From positions 10,455,872-10,519,871 of the forward strand of contig OY978530.1 of NCBI GenBank assembly GCA_963854835.1: DNA of 64,000 bases. Reading direction: 5' to 3'. Shown here piece after piece: positions 32,616-43,900 of this stretch. Within the stretch, counting starts at the first letter, position 1. The number at the start of each line of letters is the position of its first letter. Source of the DNA: Megamerina dolium (Eukaryota > Arthropoda > Insecta > Diptera > Megamerinidae). The notes beneath the pieces are model-generated. The model made no database searches. It was given only the letters and a program-made list of their open reading frames with translations, and had not been told where the DNA came from. The translations under genes and the position numbers were made by a program.

Positions 32616-33327
32616 TTATTCCGTTTTTATCAGATTCCTTACAATTCTTTGCATTAATTGCTCCCCCTTTATGTCAAATCGCAATATTCTGTACTCGGAC
32701 ATTGATGGTGCGTTGGATATTACCCAATTCCTAACAAGACCAAAGCTCCAGGTGTTTTCTAAGGTTAGATCCAGGACTTCATTCCGTACGCTAGCTACGA
32801 AAGTTGGTGTATCACCCACATTTAAAATGTCTAATTTATTACTAATGATAAATTCAAGAAGGTACTCACCATGCTTGTTGGTATCTGTGCTCCTCCCCTC
32901 CTCGTTATGCGCATTGGCATCAGATCCAAGTATTAGAGGTTGCTTTTTCCTTTCACTGTACTTAACCAGTTTGAGACCAGCTCGGGTGGGGTCCAAGCAT
33001 CATCCCTTGGTAGGTATCCTGATGCGAATATTATGTTACGTGTACTCCCGTTGATGTTGACCGGGATCTGCACCGCTACAAGATCTCTAGAGAGAAACTC
33101 TGAAAGTTCGTTAGTGTTCGTTAGTACTCGTTAGTACTATGAAAGCTCTAGGGTTTACACGCCTGATGTCCATATAACCTGCGTATTTGATGCACCCAAA
33201 CCTCTTATTTGGCCCCTGAATACCCAAGGTTCCTGGGCCAGCACTATGCTCAGGTTGGGCCTCAGTGTTGCTCTAGCGATGACTGCCGAGGCGGCCATCG
33301 CATGGTGGAGATTAATTTGAGCTACTC
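32616..33327 (-). pseudogene. LOA/R1-group LINE endonuclease fragment, copy 2
   Basis: Corresponds to 11129-11840: QINLHHAMAAS and LAQEPWVFRGQ, then LGSDANAHNEEGRSTDTNKH and LDLTLENTW. It stops at the duplicon edge (33327), two codons into the ORF2 start region, whereas copy 1 continues into ORF1. Confidence 0.8.
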
Positions 33328-34016
33328 AGGAATACCGAACTCAGACATTGTTGCATAGAGGTAATCCCTTTCCGGACTGTCGATAGCGGCTTTATAATCA
33401 ACAAATAGGTGGTGTGTGTCGATCTATTTTTCTTGGGTCTTTTCCAGGATTTGGTGCAGTGTGAAAATCTGGTCGATGGTGGATTTACCAGGTCTGAAGC
33501 CACACTGATACGGTCCAATCAGGTTGCTGAGCATAGACTTCAACCTTTCACACAGTACGCTCGATAGAACCTTGTATGCGATGCTCAGGAGACTTATTCC
33601 ACAGTAGTTGGCGCAAATTGTGGGGTTTCCTTTTTTACGTACAGAACAGAGAACACTGAGCCTCCAATCATCAGGCATGCTTTCATCCGACCATATTCTG
33701 CTTATGAGCTGGTGCATGCGGGTGAGCAGCTCATCGCCTCCGGTCTTAAACAACTCGGCAGGCAGGCCATCAGCACCTGCAGTTTTGTTGTTCTTCAGCC
33801 TTAAAATGGCCGTTTCAACCTCGTCATAGTCGGGTGGTGGAACATAAACACCATCATCTGTAATTGGGGTTATCGGGCAATCTCCTCCACTGGCGGAATT
33901 GTTCGTAGCATCGCCATTCAGTAACGTGGAGAAGCGTTCCCTCCATAGGCTCAGTACACTCTGGACATCTGTAGCCAGATTCCCATAACCATCACGACAA
34001 GAAGAGGCTCCGGGAA
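33328..34016 (-). pseudogene. RTE LINE fragment (copy E) at the duplicon edge
   Basis: The minus strand covers the linker to the RT fingers/palm: GASSCRDGYGNLATDVQSVL, LPAELFKTGGDELLTRMHQL, NYCGISLLSIAYKVLSSVLC, CGFRPGKSTIDQIFTLHQIL. It is truncated at both ends. The 3' side is cut exactly at the duplicon boundary and the 5' side abuts a mariner fragment. Frame breaks are near 33420. Confidence 0.88.
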
Positions 34017-34500
34017 AAAAATCAGCTTTTCATGTCTTTGTTCATAACCAGGCCTTTTTTCACCCAAAGCACAACGCAATTTCACTAGTTGTAGGTGGTA
34101 TCGGTGAGCATTGACAGTTTCACCAAGTTTCAACAGCTCGTAGTAGATGACACCCTGCTGATCCCACCAAACGCACAGCATCGTCTTGTGTCCAAAGCGA
34201 TTTGGTCCTGGAGAAGGGGTTGCTGGTTGGCCCGGATTGACCCACGATTTTTTTCGTTTAGGATTCTCAAATTATATCCACTTTTCATCGCAAGTTACCA
34301 CAAGGTGCAGGAACGACTTTCTTTTTTGTCTAGCAAGCAAGATTTCACATGTGTTTTGACGTCGCTCCATTTACCTATCGTTCAATTCACGGGGTACCCA
34401 TTTTCCAAATTTTTGAACATTCCCCATGGCTCGTAAACATATGGAAATGGCTTTCTGAGTAACACCTAACTGTTCGGCAAGCATTTTAAACAGGATTCTT
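34017..34500 (-). pseudogene. mariner transposase middle fragment
   Basis: The minus strand reads LFKMLAEQLGVTQKAISICL (second helix-turn-helix), KFGKWVPRELN, TCDEKWI-FENPKRKKSWVN (first catalytic Asp region), GQPATPSPGPNRFGHKTMLC, VWWDQQGVIYYELLKLGETV and LRCALGEKRPGY. Two stops interrupt it. The N-terminus and the second and third catalytic Asp are missing. No terminal repeats are seen. Confidence 0.85.
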
Positions 34501-34892
34501 ACTTTTTGTTCGAAAAGAAATGTAGTTACGATGGCATCGGATGCACCGTAGATAGGAATAGATAATTAATTTCCGAATCGGTGGCCACTTTCCAACATCA
34601 AAGCCGTTTTCTATTACTAATTGTATAAGATATTTGCTCACAAATTTATTATCATATATTTGTTTAGAGTTTATCTTACCTAATAAACGAGTGTAAATTT
34701 CATCATTAAATGTAATGTATTTTAATGCAGTTAAATTTGCCTGATGTATGATACATTTGCTTATCAATTTCTTCTTTATGATTGTGTATTTATCATTTTT
34801 TGCATTTTCTTTTTTCTTCATTTTCCACATTTATGTTTCTCTTGTTTATTGTGCTAGATGCTGATGGATTTGAGGTTTACGGCCTTCATTTA
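34501..34892 (-). other. Unassigned AT-rich stretch with a Lys/Ile-rich open frame
   Basis: A 114-codon open frame (34486-34830, minus) starts MWKMKKKENAKNDK and has no motif I recognise. Composition bias alone could give it. It lies between two mariner pieces. Confidence 0.35.
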
Positions 34893-35770
34893 CAAGGTGT
34901 GACAATTATGTATTAAGACTCGAACCATATCTCAGCAACCAACCGCGCCATCTATGTGTGAGCATTTTGAAGCTTCAACCTTCCTCTACTAACTGTCAAA
35001 ATTTCATGGCATTTGGTTGACATTTAATATTTATTGATATTAATTTTACAAAACACGTGTTCGTTTGATGTTGAAATTTTAACAGGGAGTAAAGAGCGGT
35101 CATTAAATTCCACGCAAAAATTGGTAAAAGTGCATCAGAAACATTCGGAATGATGCAGCAAGCATGTGGCGATGCTTGTTTATCAAGATCAAATGTTTTT
35201 ATATGGCATAAACGGTTTGTGGATGGCAGAGAGTCGCTCACCACAAGCCCAAAAAAACACGATAAGTTCCATCAAAAATTAAAACAATGCTCATCACATT
35301 TTTCGCTAACAAAGGAATTATCCACAAAGAATTTGTTCCAACTGGTCAAGCAGTTACTTCCGTATGTTACCTCGAAGTTTTGAAGCGTTTGATATCCAGA
35401 ATCCGTCGTGTTCGACCAGAATACCGCGATCCAAAAACTTGGTCTCTGTTGCACGAAAATGCACCGAGTCACACAGCACTCATTGTTCGTCAATTTTTGG
35501 CTCGGAATCAGGTCTGTGTGTTGAATCACACGGCGTATTCACCTGATTTGGCACCATGCGACTTCTTTTTGTTCTCAAAACTGAAATTGAAGTTGAAAGG
35601 ATGCTTTTTTGATGACATTCAGACCATTCAACGGGCTTCGACGAGGGCACTGGAGGCAATTCCGAAAAATGAGCTGGAATATTTCGAATAAATATACCGA
35701 AAAATTAGCAGATATCGTGTTTTAATTGTGTTTTCTAGAGGCAGTCTTAATACATAATTGTCACACCTTG
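34893..35770 (+). mobile_element. Internally deleted mariner with perfect 28-bp inverted repeats
   Basis: 878 bp. The terminal inverted repeats are perfect over 28 bp (left begins CAAGGTGTGACAATTATG, right ends with its complement) and a TA flanks each side (34891-34892 and 35771-35772), the mariner target duplication. A full mariner is about 1.3 kb, so about 400 bp is lost from the transposase gene. The intact ends mean it could be mobilised in trans. Confidence 0.93.
35105..35691 (+). pseudogene. mariner transposase with central deletion
   Basis: N-terminal helix-turn-helix part: KFHAKIGKSASETFGMMQQA, SRSNVFIWHKRFVDGRESL. After a deletion and a frame change comes the C-terminal catalytic part at 35287-35691: NKGIIHKEFVPTGQAV, YLEVLKRLISRIRRVRPEYR, WSLLHENAPSHTALIVRQFL, YSPDLAPCDFFLFSKLK. 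The first catalytic Asp region is deleted. The second, normally Asp in HDNAP, is Glu here (HENAP). Only the YSPDLAPCD Asp remains, so it is inactive. Confidence 0.88.
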
Positions 35771-35772
35771 TA

Positions 35773-36452
35773 CCTTGTACGTAGAAAAGACAATTTTCGA
35801 TTTAATGTTTATTTACCTAAAAATTCTAATTAGTTGTCTCTCACATTTGCCGTGTGTTACAGCGCGACTTCAGAGGCAAACGTTTTTATCTTGATAATGT
35901 TGTCAGGCATATTGCTCGTAGAAAGCAATATTGTCAGTTTATTTGTTAGTTTACTATTTGATTTCAATTTTTCATTTTTACTAAAAGTTCGTAGTGACAT
36001 CTTCAAATTAAACGCAAAGTTCAATATTCCACGCACAAATATTGCCACTTATAAAACTTATATCTGGCACTGAAAATGACAGATGGTAGATAATATTTTT
36101 TCCTGTGAAGACGCGGCGTTCAGAGTCAACTGTCTCATTGATCGAGTGTAGTACAAATCAATGCTCTGTTTTATTTGTTGAAAACATCATGTATGAAAAA
36201 GAAATTACAAGTACACAAAAGGAATAAAAAAATTAACGGTGCCGCAATGTGTGCTTGGCAGAATTGATTTCAAGTATTGAATAATGTGAAAAGAGCTTTA
36301 TTAAAAAGTGTATGGCATAATTAAGGTTAAAATACAAAAATTTGCTACACAAAGTCTGTCAGAAAAGTGGTTACTATTTTTAAATTTGATTTATAATAGT
36401 TTGACTATGACTACGCGCTCATCTCCACGTATAACAGTTTGTGAGTAAACAT
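35773..36452. other. Unassigned sequence between mariner and piggyBac
   Basis: No coding or repeat motif recognised. Short open frames on both strands overlap each other and look random. Confidence 0.5.
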
Positions 36453-36456
36453 TTAA

Positions 36457-38332
36457 CCCTGCTTAGATAAGGTACGTTTGCGAGACGTACGCCTTTTGAA
36501 TTTTTTGCTCTCTCTCTCTCAATCGTCAAGAGAGAAAATTCTCACTTTCAGTTATCTCAGTCGTTAGCTACATCTTGTCGGTGGTGGTTGTTTTTTTGCT
36601 GTGTATGCAATTGTTTCTGAGAAATTAACATAGCGTACGTCTGACAGACGTATTGTTATCTTTTGTGTAAGTTTTGACATTTTTGTGTGTTAGCGTTTTT
36701 TTCATTTTCTGTTGAATTCTAGGTGGCTCGTTACTTTTTAAATTAAAATTTGTTAAAAACGATGACATGTAAGCGCGGTTTAGATGACGAACAAATTGCA
36801 GCTGTTTTGCAAAATGTTTTTAGCGACTCAGATTCTTCGGAAAATGTCAGCGAACCAGGAAATGAAATACTGGAAGATGATATTCAAAGCGATATGGAAG
36901 ATGAGCTTGCTGATACCCAAGAGTCTGATGAGAATACAGCGCCACAACCTGAAATTTCTGGTAATTTCACTTCACGTTCCGATAGCCGCATAATTACCGT
37001 ACCTCAAGCCACTATAAAAAGTAAGAGCAGACATTGCAGGGCTACATCGAAGGGTCAAAACGCCGGCAGAATTTCTTCAACAAACATTGTCCGAATGGCA
37101 AGAGGACCAACTCGAGAATGCAAATCGCTATACGATCCCATTTCGTGCTTTAACGTTTTTTTCACGGACGAAATAATTTCGGAAATTGTACAGTGGACAA
37201 ATGCTGAAATTTTTATTACTCGACGGGATGATATGACGGCAGCAACATATCGAGATACAAATGGCATTGAAATACGCGCCCTTATTGGCATACTAACTTT
37301 ATCAGCAGCATTGAAGGATAACCACTTATCAACAGATGAATTATTTAACACTATTTTCTGTGGAACACGATATACGGCAATCATGAGTCGTGATAGATTC
37401 GACTTTCTTATTCGATGCCTTAGAATGGACGATAAAGCATTGCGGCCCGCACTTCGCCCAAATGATGTATTCGTACCCATTAGAAAGATATGGGACCTCT
37501 TCATAAAACAATGCAAAACTAGTTACATACCAGGATCTCATACTACAATTGACGAACAGCTGTTGGGATTTCGTGGCCGCTGCCCATTTAAAATATATAT
37601 TCCAAACAATCCAAATAAATATGGAGTCAAAATTCCAATGATATGCGACAGTTCAACTAAGTATATGTTTAATGCGATTCCATATTTGGGGAAAACGACA
37701 AAAAATTGCGACCTTCCATTGGGAGAGTATTATGTAAAGGAACTATCGCGACCTATACATGGTTCGTGTCGAAATATAACCTGCGATAATTGGTTCACTT
37801 CTGTTCCTTTAGCAAAAAGCTTACTTAAAGATCAGCCTGTCACAAAAAAGAGGAAATACTGTGGTTTTTGTCCTTCAAAAATGCGACGTATGTCAAAAAT
37901 GACGTGCGTCAAGTGTGCGGTACCTGTGTGTGGAGACCACAAAAATTTAGTTTGTAAGTCTTGCATATAATACTCTTGGAATTTATTTTTTTTTTGTTTA
38001 TATAACTTACAACAGATACTGTTACCTAAATGAAGTACAAAGTAAACTCTTTTTTTATCTTTAGTAGACAAATTGGAGTCCTTCAGAGAAGACCAGCTAT
38101 TTTGTGATGAATTTTTAAAGCAAATGGAATTTTATTTTTATTTTACTAAGCAAACATTATTTTACTTCAAAAGTTATTTAATGTTAACAGAAATTTATTA
38201 AATAAATGATCTCAATAAGAACATTATCAATATTCCTTCTAACAACACTTTTAAAAGGATATAAACTGGCATACGTCTCTCAGACGTATCGTTATCTTTT
38301 CAGTACAAAAAAATAACGTTATCTAACTAGGG
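36457..38332 (+). mobile_element. piggyBac element with internal deletion (1876 bp)
   Basis: Flanked on both sides by TTAA (36453-36456 and 38333-38336), the piggyBac target. The ends are inverted repeats: CCCTGCTTAGATAA on the left, and the complement of CCCTAGTTAGATAACG on the right. Subterminal repeats: 36633-36664 and 38269-38300 match in direct orientation (ACGTCT...AGACGTAT.GTTATCTTTT), and 36473-36492 is an inverted version. The classic piggyBac is about 2.5 kb, so about 600 bp is missing, all inside the gene. Confidence 0.93.
36762..37970 (+). CDS. piggyBac transposase, in-frame internal deletion (402 aa)
   Basis: I start at the ATG at 36762 (MTCKRGLDDEQ); an in-frame upstream TTG is not a plausible start. 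Order: acidic N-terminus (to about 75), basic segment, FFTDEIISEIVQWTNAEI (about 130), ALIGILTLSAALKDNHLST, MSRDRFDFLIRCLRMDDKAL, HTTIDEQLLGFRGRCPF with the first catalytic Asp (about 264), YGVKIPMICDSSTKYMF, and CRNITCDNWFTSVPLAKSLL with the second Asp (about 341). It then jumps directly to KKRKYCGFCPSKMRR and the C-terminal cysteine-rich zinc domain (CVKCAVPVCGDH ... CKSCI). About 190 residues with the third catalytic Asp are missing, but the frame is kept and no stop occurs. The protein cannot catalyse transposition but could still bind the ends. Confidence 0.9.
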   Translation: MTCKRGLDDEQIAAVLQNVFSDSDSSENVSEPGNEILEDDIQSDMEDELADTQESDENTAPQPEISGNFTSRSDSRIITVPQATIKSKSRHCRATSKGQNAGRISSTNIVRMARGPTRECKSLYDPISCFNVFFTDEIISEIVQWTNAEIFITRRDDMTAATYRDTNGIEIRALIGILTLSAALKDNHLSTDELFNTIFCGTRYTAIMSRDRFDFLIRCLRMDDKALRPALRPNDVFVPIRKIWDLFIKQCKTSYIPGSHTTIDEQLLGFRGRCPFKIYIPNNPNKYGVKIPMICDSSTKYMFNAIPYLGKTTKNCDLPLGEYYVKELSRPIHGSCRNITCDNWFTSVPLAKSLLKDQPVTKKRKYCGFCPSKMRRMSKMTCVKCAVPVCGDHKNLVCKSCI

Positions 38333-38336
38333 TTAA

Positions 38337-40976
38337 TAACATTTCATAACATGAATTCACATCGCAAGCATCAAAATATTTTATGCATACAAAAATATTG
38401 TGTTTATATGGTTATGCTGGTATTGAATAATAAATTTAATTTGCGCGGTGTTTATCAAAATCGACTAAATCCTGCAATATTTATTAAAAGCATATATAAA
38501 GAAAAGTTTTAAATTTGCAGAATCTGCGAAAATGAAGTGAAGCAGACGTGATTCTGGAAATTTTATGTCTTCATGTAATTTGATAAGCCATATGAGGACG
38601 TACCATAACAAGTACTTAATGAAGTTTACAAGCATTTATGATTTTAAACGGCACATCGAAAGAGTTCATGAAAAAATAATATCCTAATTTCGAATATACA
38701 AGCTGTATAATTCCGAAGAAAATGACTTAAATGTGACTATGTTTGCAATGTTTTCCCATAAATTCCTCTTGTCTGATTTTTAGACGATCTCTGTGTAGAC
38801 AATCCACATTCCTTTCCTTCTAAAGACCAATCTGTTTTCGGGATTTGTTATAATTTTTCAACCATTTCAAGACACCATGTCACAAAATTGAATAACATTT
38901 TTGTGATTTCTTTAAAACAATTGATCATAATTCATTTGGAAATATTTGTTCACTACATCCTTTAATAACTCATTTGAAAAAACCAGAAATTGATGGTTTC
39001 AAACTAAAAGTGCAAAACAAAACTTTCAAAATTTACTTTGTCTTGGCATTTGTTGTCGGAGATAATCAGGATTGAATACATACCTAGTGGTTTGCACAAG
39101 TTGTAATTCAAACTTTTATTTTTGAGCTTGTAAAAAGAGCAGCTCTTCGATAAACCTTTAGCACCGAAATTTCATTTTCTTATTCACCATCTATCAGCAA
39201 TTTGGTATGAAGCCTTACATACATTGTATGAAACTTCAGCTAGATCAAATAATTCAAGAAGTAATATATGCAATATACCATACTTACAGTCTGGGATTTG
39301 CTCATGCGCTTTGTCTTAAAATTTTTTTTTTCTGATGAAATTGAGCTAGAAGATAAACATGGTTGTATTTCACATTTGTATAATATGTATAATGAAATCA
39401 TATGTAATGTAAATTTAGATTTATCTTAAGCTTATTGCATAAAAAGACTAAATGTTAATGATTTCATGCAAATAATAGAAGAACTTTTCTTCAATTCAAT
39501 TAATTTATAACTTTAAAAAATGGTAAAAAGGTTTTTAAGAATAAAATTATATAAAAATATGAAAAGTTTTACAAGTAAATTTATTAATAAAGTATTTTCT
39601 GAAATAATAATTTTACTTTTAGTTTTATAAAAAGAGTGAATTCCTATTACATTTATTATAAAATCCTGTTAATTTAATACGGAAACAAAGTAATAGGACA
39701 ATAATGGGATTTTTTTTTTCTGACTGTTACCATGTATTTACATACAATATTTAATTGTGATAGTCCATGAAGCAATTCTGAACTTCATTAGGGAACACAG
39801 AACTTTGAACATTTATATCAGGAAAATTCAGGGCTTCTTTCGAACTCCTATCTGTTTTTTCCTCTGTGTGATCCAGTCAATTTTGGTTGACATCATATCG
39901 AAGAGAAATTAATGGTGCTGTTTCCTCCTCTCTTTTTGGATGTCTCCGTTTACGAGAATATGCATTCTGATTAGACAGTGCTAAGGGTCCATCAGAAATA
40001 TTATCACGAAACTCTAAAAGATCCATATGCTTTTATGAATTTATATCATTAGTTTGATAATCCCTTATGTATTTTAACTACTAATTGAAGTAGTCAAAGA
40101 TTGTAAGAGTCCACTTTCTGGATATCATTGAGATTCTGTACAATGAAAAGAGAAAGTTAATTTTATCCACTCCACCCATATGCTTGCTGTAGATGGCCAC
40201 AGTGTTAGACTGAGAAATTTCAATTCATGTCTCCTGTTCAGTACAAAACCTTGATACTTTTTCAGATACTCATCGCTATATATAGGTGACACTGGTCTAC
40301 CCTTTAAACACTGCCGTCAAAACTACTCGCACTTGCTTTTTAAACTATTTTTTAGATTTGAGAGGTAGTTTACTAAGTCCATTTAAAAATTTAATACCAA
40401 ATTAATTGTGGAAAAATTATTCTCGAAAAATCGTTAAACATTTTTATTTCCAGGAATTATTGCGGTGCAACTTAATTTAGACTCTATAGAATGTAATGTT
40501 TTTAGTAAAATATAAAATTTGTCATTTTAGTCAGCGACATTCGATCGGATAACTGAAGATTCAATAACTACATCTAATGCGGCTAACTTGGAAGCAGCTC
40601 ACCGTAGATTTTCCATCAGATGCCAGAAAAACGTTACGATGCCCCTCGTTCTTGTCGAAGGAAAGGACAACATCACCAACCTTCATTGGCTTTTCTCGTC
40701 GACTTCGTCGCGTTAGTGTGTGAAGATATTCCAACATTTATCTCTTCCAGAAAGTCTGCTTCATTTGTTACAAGATTTGCCATTGATTTTGTAAACAAAT
40801 ACCCTCGTCCACAATCGGTGTTTGAACATCATATGGACAACCCGATCTGAAATAATTAGCTGTTAAAGGCTCAGCGTTTTTATCGTTTGTCTTCAAGACA
40901 GAAAGTATTCTCTTAACACAGCTAACCATTTGCGCAACTGCACCTGCAGGTGAAGTATTGTTTTAAATAACCACAC
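38337..40976. other. 2.6 kb AT-rich stretch without a recognised gene
   Basis: Around 38520-38690 the plus strand can be read in broken frames as a possible BED/C2H2-like finger (CRICENEVKQ..., SHMRTYHNKYL...RHIERVHEK), suggestive of a hAT-type transposon start, but this is weak. I assign nothing to the rest. Confidence 0.35.
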
Positions 40977-43900
40977 GGTACCCATACAATGTCTACATTG
41001 TAGTCCTCCGCTAGCTTGTTAGAGCTGAGCGGTATTTAAGGGCAAGTGCCGATATGGCGAACGTTCCTGCGAGAGATTTAGTGCCTGCTTGACTGTCGGT
41101 GTAGATATAAATATCTTTGAAAGATACTGTATTACAGTATTTTTATTTACAGTCATAAGCTCGGCTTGAAAAACGCTGCAAAAGTCGGGTAATCCGAACT
41201 TAATTTTAATACGTAAGGAATCAGAAAATACGCCACCTCCTACCCTTCCCTCTAATTTGGAGCAGTCTGTGCACAATTGTACCGATTGAACTCCAATTTC
41301 ATTGACAATACCCCTATTCCATTCTTCCCTTGAGGGTATATGGGTTAAGAATTTATTGTCAAAGCATTATATGGGAATGGTATAGTCGATGGCATTCGAA
41401 ATCGTAGTACAGTCCTCCAGGATCTTTGAATGCCTGTATCCTGGTGAGCCATATTTAGCCTAATTGCTGATATAAGCGCTCTTCGCTTGCAAATAAATCC
41501 ACCGGGAGCAGATGCAATAGCGGGTAGACTACCTTTGACGGGATGGTGCTTAGAGCACCTGTCGTCAACACCGCAGACATTCTTTGAACATTGTCTATTA
41601 GCCGTCTATGTACCTCCTTATTTAGCGATTCCCACCAGACTATCACTCCGTAATAAAGAATGGTCTGACTACCGCGCAGTATAGTCACGATACGGTTGTA
41701 GGACTCATCCTATATTTTACCTATGGCCAGAAATAGAGTGCTGCTGTTGCTTTACGAACCCTTTCCTCCGTGTTTGGTTTCCAACTTAGTTTTCTATTTA
41801 AAGTTATACATAAGTACTTATCCTGTTTAGTTAGCTTTACGATAATTCTACCAATTCTAAGTGAGGTAAAAATTGGTATTTTATGCTTTCTAGTAAAGAG
41901 GACAGCAGTCTTGGCAGGGTTGATGGCTAGACTAGAGTTTGAAGAATATCATCACATCGGTGAGTGTATTTAAATATTTTCCCGATGCCATAAGTGCCAC
42001 GTCATCTGCATAAGCCCGTGGCCTGTAATGATATGAAAACTTCATTGATGGTTAAGTTCCACAGAAGAGGAGATAACACACCCTTTCATGGGGTGGCCTT
42101 AATCGCAAATCTACTAATAGGTGAGGTACCCAATTTTGAGTTTATTACTCTTTGCCTTAGCAACAGACTAATGAATCTAATAATAGGTTCACCCACCTTA
42201 AGCATAGCAAGAGAGTTTTCGATTCCTTCTGGGTTTATGATATTGATATCTAGATGGGTGACCAGGCAATATAATTGCAGTGCATAGATGTTTCGAGCTT
42301 CGATCTTTGTTTAATTGATTATTTTGTGCGAGATGTCGTAGGTAATTCTACTAGGATTAACGTTGGGAGTTCGGCCAAAACTGTCCACCAAACGGTCTGG
42401 AAAATGGGTATCAATTCGTTCCCGAAGAGTTTCTAGGCTTGAAGTAGTCCATTCACCATCCCCCTTCATAATGAAGCTGGGTGTAACTGGATTCGTTACG
42501 AGAATCTTTCGTAGGGGGCTTGTTCTAAAATTTCCTCGATGTTACTGCAAAAGTCATTCCATGATGATCTTTTTGCTATCCTTATCGCCATTTTAAACAC
42601 ACGTAGGCTCTCCTTATAGTTTGCCACTGATTAGTGATTTTGGCTCGGTTTAATTGCTGTCGACACTCATTCCTTTGAGTGATGACCTCTACCGACCACC
42701 ACGGAGGTCTCTTCTTCTTTGGAGTCCTTCTAATTGGACAGTAAGCTACAGTAGATTTTCTGCAAGCTTTTGTAATTTGTTGAACAGCTGCTTCAAGTTG
42801 CTCGATGTGAGTAAGGGATTTATTTAGGGTGGCCCTATACTTATACCAATTTGTGAGTTTCCTATTTAAAAATGGTATCTGCTTTTGTGGCCGTATATCA
42901 ATGAGGAAGCTAATATACCTATGATTCGAGAAAGAGTGTTCTTTGTCAACCCTCCATTTCCTAACTACAGAGTCCGAAGAGTCATTTGTAAGGGTGATAT
43001 CTAAAATCTCATCCCTATTACAGGTAATGAAGGTCGGTGCTGTGCCCATCTTTGCGAAAGACAAGTTAGAACCAATAATATATTCAAAAAGTGACTCACA
43101 TCGATCGTTGCTGTCTGAGCTGCTCCACAAATAATGGTGTGCGTTAGCGTCGGCTCCCAACACCAGAACTCCCGAACTGCTTTCCATATTACAGTGTGAG
43201 GTTCAGGCTCAGTAAGATCGTGAGCCATTTACGCAGACATCAGCCAATATATATGGGATTGATAATCTAACGCAATGGTCACAGTTTCCTTATCGCTGTA
43301 ATCAGATTGCAGGAATGCTTTGGAGCATTCGGTCGTCCTCATCCGCTGTGCCAACTTCCACATTTCGGAAGAGGTCGCCAACCATCTCAGACGTTGACAG
43401 CGTATCGCTGTCTCCGTCACACGACATATCCTCTAACGGGGCCGAACTTTCTTTCGTATCCCCTGGTTTTGGATCTACTTATCCTACGTCTTTTTCATAA
43501 ACTTTCAGTGAGATTTCGGAGAATCCATAGCTTATCACCCTTTTCTATTTGGCGAGACGTGCCAAGACTTGCTCATTCAAGATCACAGTGACTTGTCTTA
43601 AGTTCTCCTTGGCCTCTTCCACCTTCACTATAATCCAATCGTCTGTGAGAAGGGATGGATTACCGAGCCGTGTAGTTCCGAGATCTCCTTAGAATTCGAC
43701 GGCTCTGCTGGAATCCAGGCGCGTGACTTGGGTCTTTTGAGGATCTGGTCCCTACGAACGGCCTCAAGCCGAGCGTTGGGCCAGATCTCCCCAACATTCC
43801 CGATGGCCTCTCTAAAGAGATCTGCCGATCGCTGGACATTAATTTGATATGTCTGTGGAAAGCAGCATTTAAAGACTCACTCAATAATTAGTAATCTTTC

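Larger units (their letters stand above)
24276..33327. repeat. Duplicon copy 2 (about 5.8 kb shared, plus RTE insertion)
   Basis: Matches 2195-11840 almost base for base. Differences I saw: the RTE copy D insertion here, the LTR element absent here, +1 bp near 28854, +12 bp near 30625, +40 bp near 30915, and a few substitutions (for example the ataatttttgc/atagtttttgc and cgtag/cttag pairs). The left flank continues naturally as Gypsy RT; the right edge (33327) breaks into an RTE fragment. Confidence 0.95.

Noticed and set aside
36750..36761. Upstream in-frame TTG as start of the piggyBac transposase
   Set aside because: The ATG at 36762 is a normal eukaryotic start and matches where family homology begins.
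38520..38690. BED/C2H2-like zinc finger
   Set aside because: Needs frame changes and has imperfect spacing; recorded only as a hint in the unassigned stretch.
40620..40850. 76-codon frame starting MPEKRYDAPRSCRRKGQ
   Set aside because: No domain, not supported by neighbours, and codon content looks random.
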